NCBI RefSeq assembly: GCF_003073045.1
Contig: NC_037601.1
Span: 22,542,150 to 22,606,149, forward strand
DNA from: Pomacea canaliculata
Lineage: Eukaryota; Mollusca; Gastropoda; Architaenioglossa; Ampullariidae
Length of the DNA: 64,000 nucleotides
Reading direction: 5' to 3'
In this document: positions 36,686 to 49,500 of the stretch, piece by piece
How positions within the stretch are numbered: the stretch's first letter is position 1
Layout: the number at the start of each line of letters is the position of its first letter
Program-made: the position numbers and the translations under genes
The notes under the pieces: model-generated
The model's input: the letters and a program-made list of their open reading frames with translations, nothing else
Told to the model about the DNA's origin: nothing
Databases searched by the model: none

Positions 36686-37591
36686 TCAGAATCGCGTCGA
36701 TATGTCCTCGGATTCCGGCTCAGCGCTCCCTGGGCTGTCTGTTGCCACCGGGGCGTCTGGGGACTCCGGTGAGCTTGTGAAGTCGGGTGTTGTCTGCTCT
36801 GGCAAAGCAGCGAAGGAAGCAGGAAGAGATGGGACAGCCGGCATCGGGGGTGGAGGCGGGGGTAGGGAGAGCGAATCTTTGAAGGGAATGTCCTCGTCGA
36901 GGAGGTCGTAGGAACCTCTACGGGGCACGCTGTCGCCAGAGTCACTGTCGGACAGAACGTCATCCATGCCCTCGTCGGAGTGAGCTCGTCTAACAGAGGC
37001 CGCCATGGCGGCGATGGCGCTGTGGAATGGCAGTGCTGACGGCCGCTGCTGGTGTTGCTGCTGTGGATGTTCAGGTGAAGGCGTTTGCTGCGACGGCGGC
37101 GACAGCGGCGGGAGAGGCGGAGGAGGAGGTGGGAGTGGAGGTGGAGGTGGCGAGGGGGGTGTAGAAGGAGAGGAAAATTGCGGCGACGAGGTCATTGGGG
37201 TCATGTCTGTCGCCAGCTGACGAGGCAGCACAGCCGGCGGGGAGGGCGAGGTGGTTGTGGGGACCTGGCGTAAGAAGTCTGGGGGCGGCGGAGCCAGGAA
37301 GCGGACGAGGCTGGCCTGAGAGTCCTTGCGCTCCGTGTCGCCAGCGTCGCCTTCGCCGTTACCGTTTCCGTTACCATCCTCGGGGCTGTAGCCGTTGGTG
37401 GGGGCGGAGTCCCTGCACGCGCTGGCCTCGCGCGACACGTAGCGGTCGACACTGACGGCCCGTGACTGGGGCAGCAGAGGGTCACGGTCCGTGTCATACT
37501 CACTGGCCGTGACGCCAAAGATGAAGCGGCGGTGCTTCTCCTGCCAGCGTCTCTGCTTCAGCTTCTCCATCTTGCGCTTCTTCTCGGCTTC
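36686..37591 (-). CDS. ITPR-like: IP3R terminal exon: coiled coil plus proline-rich tail
   Basis: This last exon encodes 301 residues. It begins with a charged helix (EAEKKRKMEKLKQRRW), probably the end of the C-terminal coiled coil, then a long low-complexity tail: GNGNGNGEGD, polyproline runs (PPSPPPPPLPPPPPPLPP), Gln/His-rich EHPQQQHQQ, acidic-serine DVLSDSDSGDS and a second PPPPPPMP. Vertebrate IP3Rs end much sooner after the coiled coil. The polyproline runs could bind SH3, EVH1 or profilin; that is inference. GC content is far higher than in neighbouring introns. Confidence 0.85.
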   Translation of the reverse strand, partial: EAEKKRKMEKLKQRRWQEKHRRFIFGVTASEYDTDRDPLLPQSRAVSVDRYVSREASACRDSAPTNGYSPEDGNGNGNGEGDAGDTERKDSQASLVRFLAPPPPDFLRQVPTTTSPSPPAVLPRQLATDMTPMTSSPQFSSPSTPPSPPPPPLPPPPPPLPPLSPPSQQTPSPEHPQQQHQQRPSALPFHSAIAAMAASVRRAHSDEGMDDVLSDSDSGDSVPRRGSYDLLDEDIPFKDSLSLPPPPPPMPAVPSLPASFAALPEQTTPDFTSSPESPDAPVATDSPGSAEPESEDISTRF

Positions 37592-40500
37592 CTGGACATG
37601 GACACACACAGGGTTACAGGGCTCTGGTGCACAAAATGGGCGAGCACTTACCCACATCAAGGAAAAGAGAAAGAAGGAGAGAAAGAGAGATCACAGACAA
37701 ATAAGCAGAGACGCAGTCACACAAACGAAAGAGAGATGCAGTCAGACAGGGAAGGTCACACAGACAGACCGACGGTGAATCACAGCCACCTATGCAAACC
37801 TGCAGAAGGTCATATTAATTACAATAAAGTTTCACAATCACCCAGGTAATTAATACACACACACACACAAAGACGGATGGAGACAAAAGCAGGACTTCCT
37901 GTGACTAACAACCAATTACGCTGCTTGTAACGCAGGTTCTCTCCCCTACTGCAAGTATGGCGGCCTCACTCACATCTTCTCGCTGTTTCTTGGCGATGGA
38001 GGTCACCTGGTGCAGCAACTCATCTATCTTGGACTCTGTGGAGTCGATGTCCACTGACGACAGACACAGGGCTCTGTTGAGGGGCATGAACTCATAGTTC
38101 TCGTTCTCCATCTTTAGACAGGAAAATACAATTCCCTCGCAGTTAAAACTATAGGGACACAGTCATCACTTTCAGCAAATGACATTCGCTCATGCTATCA
38201 CCATCACGTTCGCACAATCTCATTCACACATGTCATACAGACACTCTGTGCGATAAAGGTTAGGCAAGTTAAAACGACAAAGTCAAGGAAAACAAACACA
38301 AGACTGTATGACCAGAAGGTACTAACCAGCCTCGCCACGTACAACTCCAGAGCTGTGTAGTCGCTGGCCTGAATGTCATCCAGGTGCATGATGAAGTACA
38401 CGTAGGCCCACATGTTATGTTCATGTCGCACGTGCCAGTCAAAGCCCTGAACACGCACACACAAACATACACACCATCCATGTACCGGATACAAGACAGA
38501 CAAATCGGTTACAAAAAAGCGAAACAAGAGAAGCTAGACAAGTGAAATTAGCTCTGATTGTTATTTCCAGAATAATTAAGGAGGGGTGTAGAAGAGATGA
38601 CACAGAGATGAGTATAGAACCAAAGAGTAGAAGGTGTGGAGGAAAAAAAAAATGGAAATAATCGATAACTGCATCCTCGCTTTTCCTACCTTGCCGTGGT
38701 GCTCAAAGTCGTAGCTGTTGCGACTGCAGATGAAACACGTGTCTTTCATGTCTGACTCAGCCCTCCACTGCAATGACAGACGCAGGTAGATGACATCAGA
38801 GCACTCACATACCCTCCCTCTCTCTCTCTCTGAGACACGGAAAGAGGCATACAGATGCAGCAGAAAACGTTTACCTTTAAGTCCCTGAGCTCGGAAAAGG
38901 TGTCCACGATGATACCGAAGATAATGTTGAGGCCGATGGTGGTGATGAAGATGAAGAAGGACACGTGGTACACAACTAGTGGCCAAAAGCTGCTGAAGGA
39001 GCTTCCCTGTGGGTTGACCTTGATCTCCTGTGACGTCACCAAAGTAGTTACCCTCTCCACATGTCAGTGATTGTTGTAGCACGTGCTTACTACGTGCTCG
39101 GGAGCAAATTAGTATACCTAGTTATCAGTCTATACACATCTAGATCGCCATTCAAACACACGTCTAACCTCATCCAAAAGGCAGTTAACTAATCAGGTAA
39201 CTAAAACTTGTCCTGTGAGCAAAGGACCCTCTGAATCAGCAACAGTTTGGACAATATTTCTATAATTCCAGCGCTAGAACAAGAATTTAAAACATCTGTT
39301 TCTACCAATATTTTAAAGAATGATTTGTCACAATATATTTGGCCAGTTCAGCTATACTTATGACACACGAAGTCAAGGTCTACAGAGAAAAACGAACCTC
39401 GAACATGTCTCCGATGAGTCCGTATCTGATGACCGTCACGGTACACTCGATCAAGGTGCTGCAGTACAGGTAACTGCCTGGATCAAAGTAAGACCGCAAT
39501 AGAGCGAAGCCTAACAATGAGTAGATGTAGATGACGATGAAGCCTAGCACTGCCACCCACAGAAGAGACATTCCTGCAACACAGGTAGAACATCGGGTTA
39601 AACCTCGTTATTTTGAATAAACATAGTCAAATCTCATTAAATAAACGTGTATCTGGGTATCATATGAACTTTCCGTTCAAATCACGTGTTTTGAATAGTG
39701 GCACTGTCTAGTGACAGCACTATCGATGACCTCTACAGGGTGAGGTAGTCGTGTACTAGCATTGCCAAAAATAAATACAGTAAGAGAGAGAGGAAGTACC
39801 GTTTAGCGTAACAGCTTTGATGACACCCGACAAAAGCTGGTTGTTGTTGACAACGTTTAGGAGATGAAAAGCGAAGAAATACCCGTGAAACATGGTACCA
39901 GCCACAGACATACCCAGGAACATCTAGAACAAAGTGTGAAGGTAAGCCTTCTTTATTCATTTTAATGTTTTTTTTATTCTGATTGGCATATCTGCCTACA
40001 CGAATCTGCACACTCAGAGAAAACAATTTGGCTTATGATAAATTTGTCACGGTTATTACATTTAACAATATTTGTATAAATTTGCTGTGAGTACTGAGAC
40101 AACAGTGACGAAATGCTTTAACGCAAACGATCACACACGCATAAATATACACACACACATGCACGAGCCCTTGCTTAACGACCAAGAGCATGGCCGGTGT
40201 AATAATATATGAAAGTGGAGACAGGTGAGATGACTGGCAGGAATAGTGAAGGAGGAAGGTGCGGTCTAACTGTATTGATGACATGAATACATGGATGTAG
40301 TCAGTAGTGGCGTAGGAGGATGCTCGGCGTTTGAGGGGGGGAGGGGGCATACTTCATGCTGACAGCGAGCAGCGTTCACATTCTTGTCTTCCCAATGTCT
40401 TTTTTTGAAGGTTGCCTCCCCACCCTCTCCGGTTCCTACGCCACTGGTCAGGGCTCAAAGGTCGAAGCAAGGGGAAGGACGTACAAGGTAGTAGAAGGTA

Positions 40501-43500
40501 GTGAAGCTGAAGAACTGGATGTGCAGCTTGGAGACAGTGTCGTCTTCTTTGGTCGTCTCTTCTTCGTCCGCTGGCTTGTTTCCCACCATTCCCCTGTCAC
40601 ATAAACTTCCTATGTGAGATGTGGACAACGCGCCAGGTGTAGACAACACGTACACAATAATCACTGATACTCTTCCTTATGTCTTGTACAGCATCCGAAC
40701 TTTTTAAGGTAGACTTTTCCCTTTTCTTCGAGAAATATTAGCAAATATTCTATGTAAGTGGGGTAGAAGTTCCAGTTTTAGGGTACTGTACTTTAGAACG
40801 ACTTCCTTGCCAAATATTGGTGACTCTGTTCCATGCTCCAGTCCTCTTAGTCATTCTACTCACTACACAAGGCATATGTGTACGACCGAAGCATGGAGTT
40901 GAAAACTAGGTATATATGTCAAGAACAAAGAGTTCCAATTGATTACCTCCAGCAGTTTCTAACATCAACCAAGCGTGGAAGTCGCGGATGATTGGACAAG
41001 AGGTAGGAGATGAGAACAAACAGCGAGAAGAGGTTGTGGACGCCGCCCAGAGCCCAGAGGATGATGGTGTAGTCCTGGTCCGCCATGTTGACTATTTTGG
41101 GCTTGGGGCTGCACGGCCATATAACTGAGCCGTCAGACGTGCAGCAACCTTTGCGTTCATCTTCTAAGACCGCTATTAACGATCGCTAATGCCTCTGCTT
41201 TGTTACTTTTCACAGCTGTTTGACTTCTTTCTTGTTTATTTTGAAATTAAACCGCCTAAGGAGATTGAAGGATCTAAGGTCTGTTATCAGTAACAACATA
41301 TTTTTCATCTTTCTTCTGTTATCAATGAGGAAAAAATGTTATTGGACCGAAATTTAAATTACGGATGACGCCTGCACAATTTGTAAAGACTACTTACATT
41401 CTTACAACATAAAAGGCAGCTGTGATTTATTTATTTGCAATGTATCTACTGGTACAAATGCTTACTCGTAAGTCAGTGGACTGATGGTTATGTTGTTGTT
41501 GTTCTTTAGCTTCTCGAAGTCCTCAACAGAGGCTTGAGCATTCCACGTGACGAGCATCATCACGTTGATGGCAAGGCTCAGCACTGTGGCGCCGTAGTTC
41601 CACAACAGCCTGTAACACAGGCCCACACACACTCATTAGGTTGCCTTCCCTAGCTTCTTCCATAGACAGTACTGCGGTGAGGAATATCAGCAACAACATG
41701 GTGACTCACCAGCCCTTGGTGAACATCTTGGCGATGGGATTGTCGAGGATCTTGCGCTGATATGAAATGTCCCTCATGATGTCCCGTGTCCACCCCATCA
41801 AGTCGCGGATCTTGTTGGTGGGCGACGTACGATCCACGTTCCACTTCAGCTTCTCCTTTACTTCTTCGCGCAGAACACTCTGGGAAAAAGGAATACTATC
41901 ACGATGATAATGAGTCATAATGAGGATGCAGGTAATCAGAGTTCATCACTTAATCTTACCCAGCGTAGATCATTATTTCACAATGACCACGACAAAGAAT
42001 CTAAACATAAAATGTAATTCTTGTTAGGGGGTTAAGAAAATATACTGCGCTCAAGAGATAAGGGAAACAGTGATATGCTCACACATTTGACTTCGTATTT
42101 CAAATTATGAATACGATAATGACAATGCCACTATAAAGCTTTAAATGACTGAATTATTGAATGCACAGGATATTTGTTTTTTTTCCATTTGTTTATTGCA
42201 ATAACAGTGAATACTTTATCTTTTTGGTGCAGAGGTTTAACAACTAATTACGCCAAATGTTATTAATAATAATTACAAAGCGTTTATGTACTTTGTTTTT
42301 GACTCTAAAGTTGACTTTCTGTAGAATATCCTCCTTCACGATCTCAATGGACAGACAATTCTTCTTGTAGTAGTCAAGGGCTTTCTGCTTGTCGGGGGTC
42401 AGCTGAAGACCTATAGACAGGTGAGATGTAAAGGTCAGGTTACAAAGACGGGAATGTTAAAGTCTGATGAGATAAACAAGACTTAAACTTGAATGTAAGG
42501 TGAGAGTCAAAACATCTTGCATGTCAGTAAATGATAAAAAACAGCCGTGTTACTCGGACGTTCCATTATGTATAATTTAATACAAATGTTCTATCTCAAG
42601 TTCATTCTCTTATTTTATTAAAAAAGACATTAAATTAAGGACTTGAAAAAACGAAAACATAGTCTTTCTTTAGCAACCTATTAACTAATGCAAGCAAACA
42701 AACCAAAACAGAAGGTAAGAAAGAAAATCAGAAATAGTAATTGAGAAAAGAATAAATGGATGACAAGAAAACTGTGTTAATCAAACAAATGAAAACATTC
42801 ATAAAGAAAAATATTATATATATATATATAAACATTAAACTGTCGACAAACATTTCTATCTTTAACAAGATCGCAGAATACGACGAATACTAATGTCTTC
42901 AAATCCATTCCAATGCCTACCGGAAAAGTCTAGACGGAAAGAATACAAAAATGAGATGACAGACACAATATCGATTTAAGACGAGGAAGACTTACTGTCA
43001 GGTAAATGAGGGTCGATGTCGGTCATGCGAGCCAGGATGAGATAGTATGTGAAACCCACTTCCATGACACTCTCCTTCAGGGCGTTTTTCTTCTTCCCTT
43101 TCTGTTAGAGAAACAGTTTTATTATTGGTTTACATTTAATATAAAGCGTGTTGTACTTACGATGGTTGTCCAAAAGGTATTATAGTTATTACTAATCGAT
43201 CTTTTGGAGCATGACGCTGTTATTAAATAACAAGCGGGAAGTTTCTGTCCCAGTTATTAAACTGAATACTAAAATAATTAAAGTGAGTAAAGACAAGCAT
43301 GATAATCAGGAACGAGGATGACGCATTAGTAGCAATAATGTGATTGGAAACTATTTTTAGAATAAATTAGACGATAATCCCCACGACGTTTACTACATTT
43401 CCTTGATGATGTCATGAGTTCCCCAAAATTCAAATTTGTGATGCTGAGTGATGTGATGTTCATTTTGCATGAGCACAGTCAGGAAAAGCTGTAGCCACAG

Positions 43501-46500
43501 TTTCTTATATTCGCCTAGCTACATGTGATGACGAACACAGCTCACCACAACTCCCTGCAGCAGGCTCCCTCCAAAAGCAGCGATGGTCTTGGCGGACTGA
43601 AGGTAGCCTCCTGCACCATCAGGTCCCTTCCCAAGGCCCTCCAGCTTGGTTTTCTTCTCCGCCTGGTACATCTCATAGCATGCAGTCAGGCACCGGCACA
43701 CCGCCTCCTTGTCCAGGGCATCCTTCACCTCCTGAACAGCAAAGTCTACACAGTGACATTTGAGTACAAAGTGTACACAACGACATTTGACATTTGAGTA
43801 TAAAGTGTACACAGTGACATTTGAGTATAAAGTGTACACAGTGACATTTGAGTACAAAGTCTACACAGTGACACACTAGTTTTGCCTACACACTTTTAGC
43901 CTAAAGCGAGGACTAACAGTAAAGGAAGACATGAGGGCGGAAGTGAATCTGAAAGAAGAGATGAGAGAGTACAAGTGACCAGATGTTTGTCATCTGTTGC
44001 TATACAACGTACAACGATAATTGTTTAAAGAAAGATTACACAGGAAAGATTAGTGATGTATATATTTATCAAATTTTTCTATCACTCATGTTGTGATTTT
44101 TAATGACTTTTAACCTGACCTTAGCCACCTGTGAAGCTCCTGGTCCATTCTCTTCGATGAGAGCGATGACAAGGCTCCCGATGGTCTGCTGAAGCTCGAT
44201 GACCTGCAGTCGCATGAAAACATCTGTAAGTGGTGACATATCATCTGCCCTGTACAGTCCTTTTATCCTATTTGGTAATTAATTTGAAGATTCCTGCTAG
44301 CACTGCAAGTAATGTTTTTATGTTCAGTAAAATTATTCTAGAAGACATACTTGATAACTTTTAACTCCTTAAAGGGAGATATAGTAGCCCAATGTCTTTA
44401 AGAAAAAAATGTTTTACATAGAAAATCTGCTACAGAATAAATATTATCTTTTCAATTGCAGACGCAATCCTTTCCCAAGAATATTTAAAGCGTGATACTA
44501 TTTTCTTGTATGTAATCACCTTCTCAATGGGGCAGTCTGCAATGTCACCTGCCCTGAGAATAAAGTTGATGTAGTCGATGACCTTTTTGTCATATACCGA
44601 AACCCGATTCTCCTGGTTGCCCTTTAAGAACAGAGGAAAAAGAGATTCACACTACAGTTAAGAAGGAGAGACAATGGAAAAGTCATTTAGAGAAAAATGT
44701 CACGTGATTACGACGTACAGAGCAGAATTCTGTCAGTGTGCTGAAGAGCTGAATGACCAGGTCGATGGTCTTGTTGGTGATGGTAGTGTAGACGACATTG
44801 AGGAACTGCGCTGTCTCGCCCACAATGTTGAAGGACTTGACATTGTCTGGCTGTTCGCGAAGGTAGTTCTGGAAACAGAAATGGCTTCCTGGTGATCACA
44901 TCACAATACTAAGCTCCGACTAGAGATTACTGTTCACAACAAAGAATCTTTCCAAAAACTTTCTTTTGATATACTAGACATAGACTATCAACGATTCGAG
45001 GAGGCCTTTTACAACAAGAACTACAATAGAGAGTACACTTGGATATGACCGCTTGCTGTAAGCTGTAGATAATTAAGAGCAACTGTAGATGAGAAACTAG
45101 ATGAGACAAACTGACCTGGAGACCAGTGTGCTGTCCATCGCAGATGCGAGCCAGAAGCTTGAGGACGAGTTCGATGTAGCCGTCATCTTTGTACTCCAGC
45201 ATATCTTTCACACCCTCGTCTAGGGCAACCTCCACGTCCTCCTCCATCTTGACCTCCTGTTGACGTCACACGCACGTGCACACACATCCAGCCAGACGCA
45301 TGCGCACATATACACACATCATTTTCGTCGTTTCATCGAACTCTACTACTTGATCCTATTCACTTTATAGATGACATTTGCTTCGATTCTCTCTTCACAC
45401 TTGAGGCTAAAAGTTCACGCAAACAGCAGCCATTAATAGTTTGTTTCTTCAGTTACCTCGTGAACTATTTTGTCACGAGTTTTACAAGTGATTCTCACAT
45501 TAAGTCTACACTTTCATAACAATGAAATGCAGTACTGGTCACAAAATTGAATTCTTCCTGTCAGGTCTCGCTTACATTTTCCGTAATTATAACGACAAAA
45601 AGATATGGTATTCTTTTTACTGTCAGCCAATGAAGCTTTAGGTCTGTCCCATAATGATGGACACACTTCTCCCACTATAAAAACAAAGCCATCCTAAACT
45701 ATTTCCAGACGAATGTGCCTTAACCCAAATAAACTACAAAAAAAAGAGAAGGTGTACATTTTTATAATTGGTTTATTTTTGTGTACAGGCGCGACTTTAA
45801 AAAACCTGCCACCACCGTCTTAAAAACTGAGAAACTTATTAAAAGCCTCTAACAAAGCCAACATAACAGATATGTGAAAAGTAAGCGGTAGACCACCCTG
45901 GACAAGAACTCATCAACGCGACAAGAAGACACTAAGAGGAGAAAGAAAATGTTTATGTGTTGGGGTATGACACATAGAACACTTCCTACGACAACTCCAC
46001 AACTCACTACTTTTCCATTGAACACTCACCCCAAATTCCAGATTACTATTATCTTATATTTAAAAACCTCATTAAGGCCTTCCGTATTGCGACTTGTCTT
46101 AGACGCAAACAGAAAGTGTTCACGGACGTCCCAGCAAACACGACAAGATTCGGCCAACCTTGGAGCGGTCCGGTGGCGCAACGGTCAGCGCCTGTCATCA
46201 ATACAGTGAAGGTTGGCTGCCCAGAGTTCATTTCTCGTCTCGGGCACGCTGTTCTTTCTCCGCACGTGGCATCTGTTTACAGGGCTGGCTGCCTTGCCGT
46301 AATATAGCCTCAGTTGCTGGCACGGCGTAAAACACCAATTTCCCCCCCCCCCCGGCCAACCTTGGACCAAGCTAGGGCCAAGCTAAAAACATTGGTCCAA
46401 GCTTCGCCCAAGCTTGGCCGAATCTTTCGTGTTTGCTGATGTGTTTTACTCTAGAAATGTCATCTGTATTACGACCATCTCCCCGACGACTGGCGACCGA

Positions 46501-49500
46501 CAGTTTCTGCTCTACTAAGACATTTTGCAAAAGTCGCTTGTTAAAAATAAAGTATAGTTTAAATTGGACTGCTTCTGGCCGACCGTTTATTCTAAATTAC
46601 GGCTTTCTTCAGAAATAACGTAAAATAAAAATAAAATTTTGAAAGAGACTGTTAGTTCATTGGGTCGCCGATCATTTCCATCAACAAGTATCGCCTCTAG
46701 TCTTATCTACCATCCACTCTAATAGTCAACCCTGCCATGACCCAATCGTACCACATAAGTATACATCGCCCCAGCTACGGAAGTAGAATCGATTCAGGGT
46801 CAAAAGGTGAATCGATCACCGACGAAACGAGAAGCTTTGAACTTCAAATGTTGGCAACAGAGCCACGGGTTGTTTCCACAAAGTCAGCCACGATCTTACT
46901 AAACGAAAATAGTCTCCTAGCAATACACATCCAGAGAACTAATCTCACAGTAAACGAGATTGTCTTTGAAATCATTGAGTTTTTCTCAATTGTTGCTGTC
47001 ATTATTCTTTATCTTGGAGGTTTGTATGAAATGTATATGAACACGTTTGTTTAAAACCTCACAATCACGCATTAACACTATTTTCTCTAAAAATTAATTT
47101 CAAAACCACTGTCTTCGTTAGTATTTAGTTTAAAGCTAACATGAGATAGGTGTAGCTGTTCGGGATTTCATTTAGCGTGGGTCAGGGTGGATTCGCAAGG
47201 TGATGGGACAAGGTGATCTTTCGTGGGACGATATGGTCATAGCGGAGTTGGTTCTACCCAGTCTTTGTACCCGGATGACATGCTTTTGGTCGAAATGAAC
47301 GACCCCCTGTACACTGCTGTCTCTCTACTAGCGCACATCAGTCGATTGTACCCGATTAACGGCCTTTTGCAGAAGTCACATGTTAATGAGAATGAAATTA
47401 TTGAGACCGACTGTTTGTGTTAATACGAAGTTTTGCAAAAGTCATTTTTCAAAAAGATAAATAATTCATTTTAAGAGTGTCTTTGTCTACCACGGCACAC
47501 CTGTCTTGATCGACTGCTCTTACCTGGTGATTTAGTTCCTCTATACATGTAATCCCTCAGTCCATTCAAACAATGGCAGAATACGTAAACATCACCGAAC
47601 GAAAGCTAACACGATGAATCTTTCTATGGTTTTTAAAATCTGTATTTCAACATTTAAATAACTGAGCGTTCATTTATAGGTGTTCGAAGTCATGGTTTCT
47701 AGAATGAAAAGGACTAATTAACCTTTGACCCCTCTCAGTTACGATGCGATTTTGGTGGAAGTTTAGCCAGTCTTAATAGAGAAGTTTTATTATAATATCA
47801 GAAATTAAATGCTCCTGGCTGATTTTGTAAATAACCAGCATCGATAAATAACTGCCTATTAAACAAAATCATTCTGACAAATGCCATAAACGAGCACGTG
47901 ACAACGACTATGTCGATGATATGTTTATAAGTCTACATATTTATGAACATCAAACTTTAACAAACTTGTAATTTTGCGGATAGAAATGTTCCATGAAAAT
48001 TTTCATACTTAAGTATCACCTGTATGATAATGTTTTTTTCGCGTTATCTGCGCAGAAGCCATCATCACAACGTAAGCTTATTGCACAAAAAGCCTGCATC
48101 AGGTCAAGCGTGCCTCAGGTAATCACAGGTAAAGCGCATTTGAAATACAGCAAACCTTGGCATCTGAATACCCATAACATCACTCATTGTGAAATACAAA
48201 ACAAAAGAAATGGGGAAAAGTACACAGAATAGCTAAAAAAATTCAAAGTTGACCAACAAGCTTTTATGACATCATAAAACACTTCACATATGGTAGACAC
48301 CAACTAAACAAAGAAAATTTAACCAATGACAAAAGAATGTAAATATTCATGCACGTTTCGTACTTCTTTGCGAGTAAGTTTTCAGGAAAATTATAAACTT
48401 TCATGGAACAGGCGCTAAATGTTTCAACCGTCAATTTCTAGGGATTTGAATCCGATAAAGACATCATTTCTGTTAATGAAAATTTGATCAAAATATTCCT
48501 TGACTGTGGTTAAACTTAATAATAAAACTACTATCATGCAGATGTTTTGTCCAACAAATTTAGTGCCAAAATATTTCAAATGGTGAAAATGCATATTAAA
48601 GCATCATATCAGGAAGACGAACTGATTAAAACAAAAATAAAGATGTAAAAAGAAACCTGAAGAAGTGTGTTAAAAGATTAATTTATGACTACAATTTTGT
48701 TTGACATTTTCTGCTCATCGTTATATTCTCGTAGGAAATCTCAGTAAACCGCATAGCTCTGTAGCACATTACTCAGCCAAACAATCAGGTTGTACTTCTT
48801 GAGCATGAAAAATTAAACAGAGAAACAGCATCACTGCACTAGAGACATTGAACCAGGGCTGACATCAGATGGAAGACATTGCAACCAGGGCTTACAACAG
48901 ATGGACATAAGCCAAAGACGTTAGAGAAAAAGCATGCAAGAAATTAGAAAAGAAATGACCCCCTACTGACACCAAAGCAAAGCAAGTAAATGGGATTCCA
49001 ACACTGTTAATTAAGTGACTGCAATCAGTGCAAGCAGGAAAACAAGGTCAAAGCGTGCTTCTTCGGGTGTGGACATGCTTGGTCCGCTTACCTCGACCTT
49101 TCCCCCTGACAGTTCAATTTCTGTCTGTTCACCAATGAGAGCTTCACTATCTTTTGAGGCACTGATTCCGTTGCGCAGTTCTCTGTTTTTCTTGCTGCTT
49201 CTCTCCTTTGACGACTTCCGGCGCCATGTGAGTCTGCGCCGGAGTTTGATTTCGTCACTGGGTTGGATGGCTCGGCACAGGGCTCGCTTAGAAGTGAAAC
49301 AGGGCTTCGTGAAGAAGGGTTTCATCAAAAGGGACTTTGTACAGAAGGACTTCATAGAAAGGGACTTAATGAAGGAGAGCTTCACGAAGCGGGTTTTGTG
49401 GAGGAGGGGCTTCAATAAAGGGCTTTGTGAAAGAACTTTACGATAAAAGGTTTTGACCGTGGAGTAGTATGTTGTGGGACGACCTTAATTAAATTTGAGA

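Larger units (their letters stand above)
45257..49091. other. IP3R intron with nested mobile elements
   Basis: It contains the palindromic MITE and SINE at 46132-46438 and a member of a dispersed repeat at about 46960-47800. The 105-codon open frame at 46737-47054 overlaps that repeat and is not recognised. The rest is unassigned. Confidence 0.5.

Noticed and set aside
37005-37518. Gly/Trp- and Arg-rich open frames opposite the IP3R last exon
   Set aside because: They are complements of the GC-rich proline-coding exon.
46737-47054. 105-residue open frame (+) inside an IP3R intron
   Set aside because: No recognisable domain, and it overlaps a dispersed repeat whose second copy does not keep the frame.
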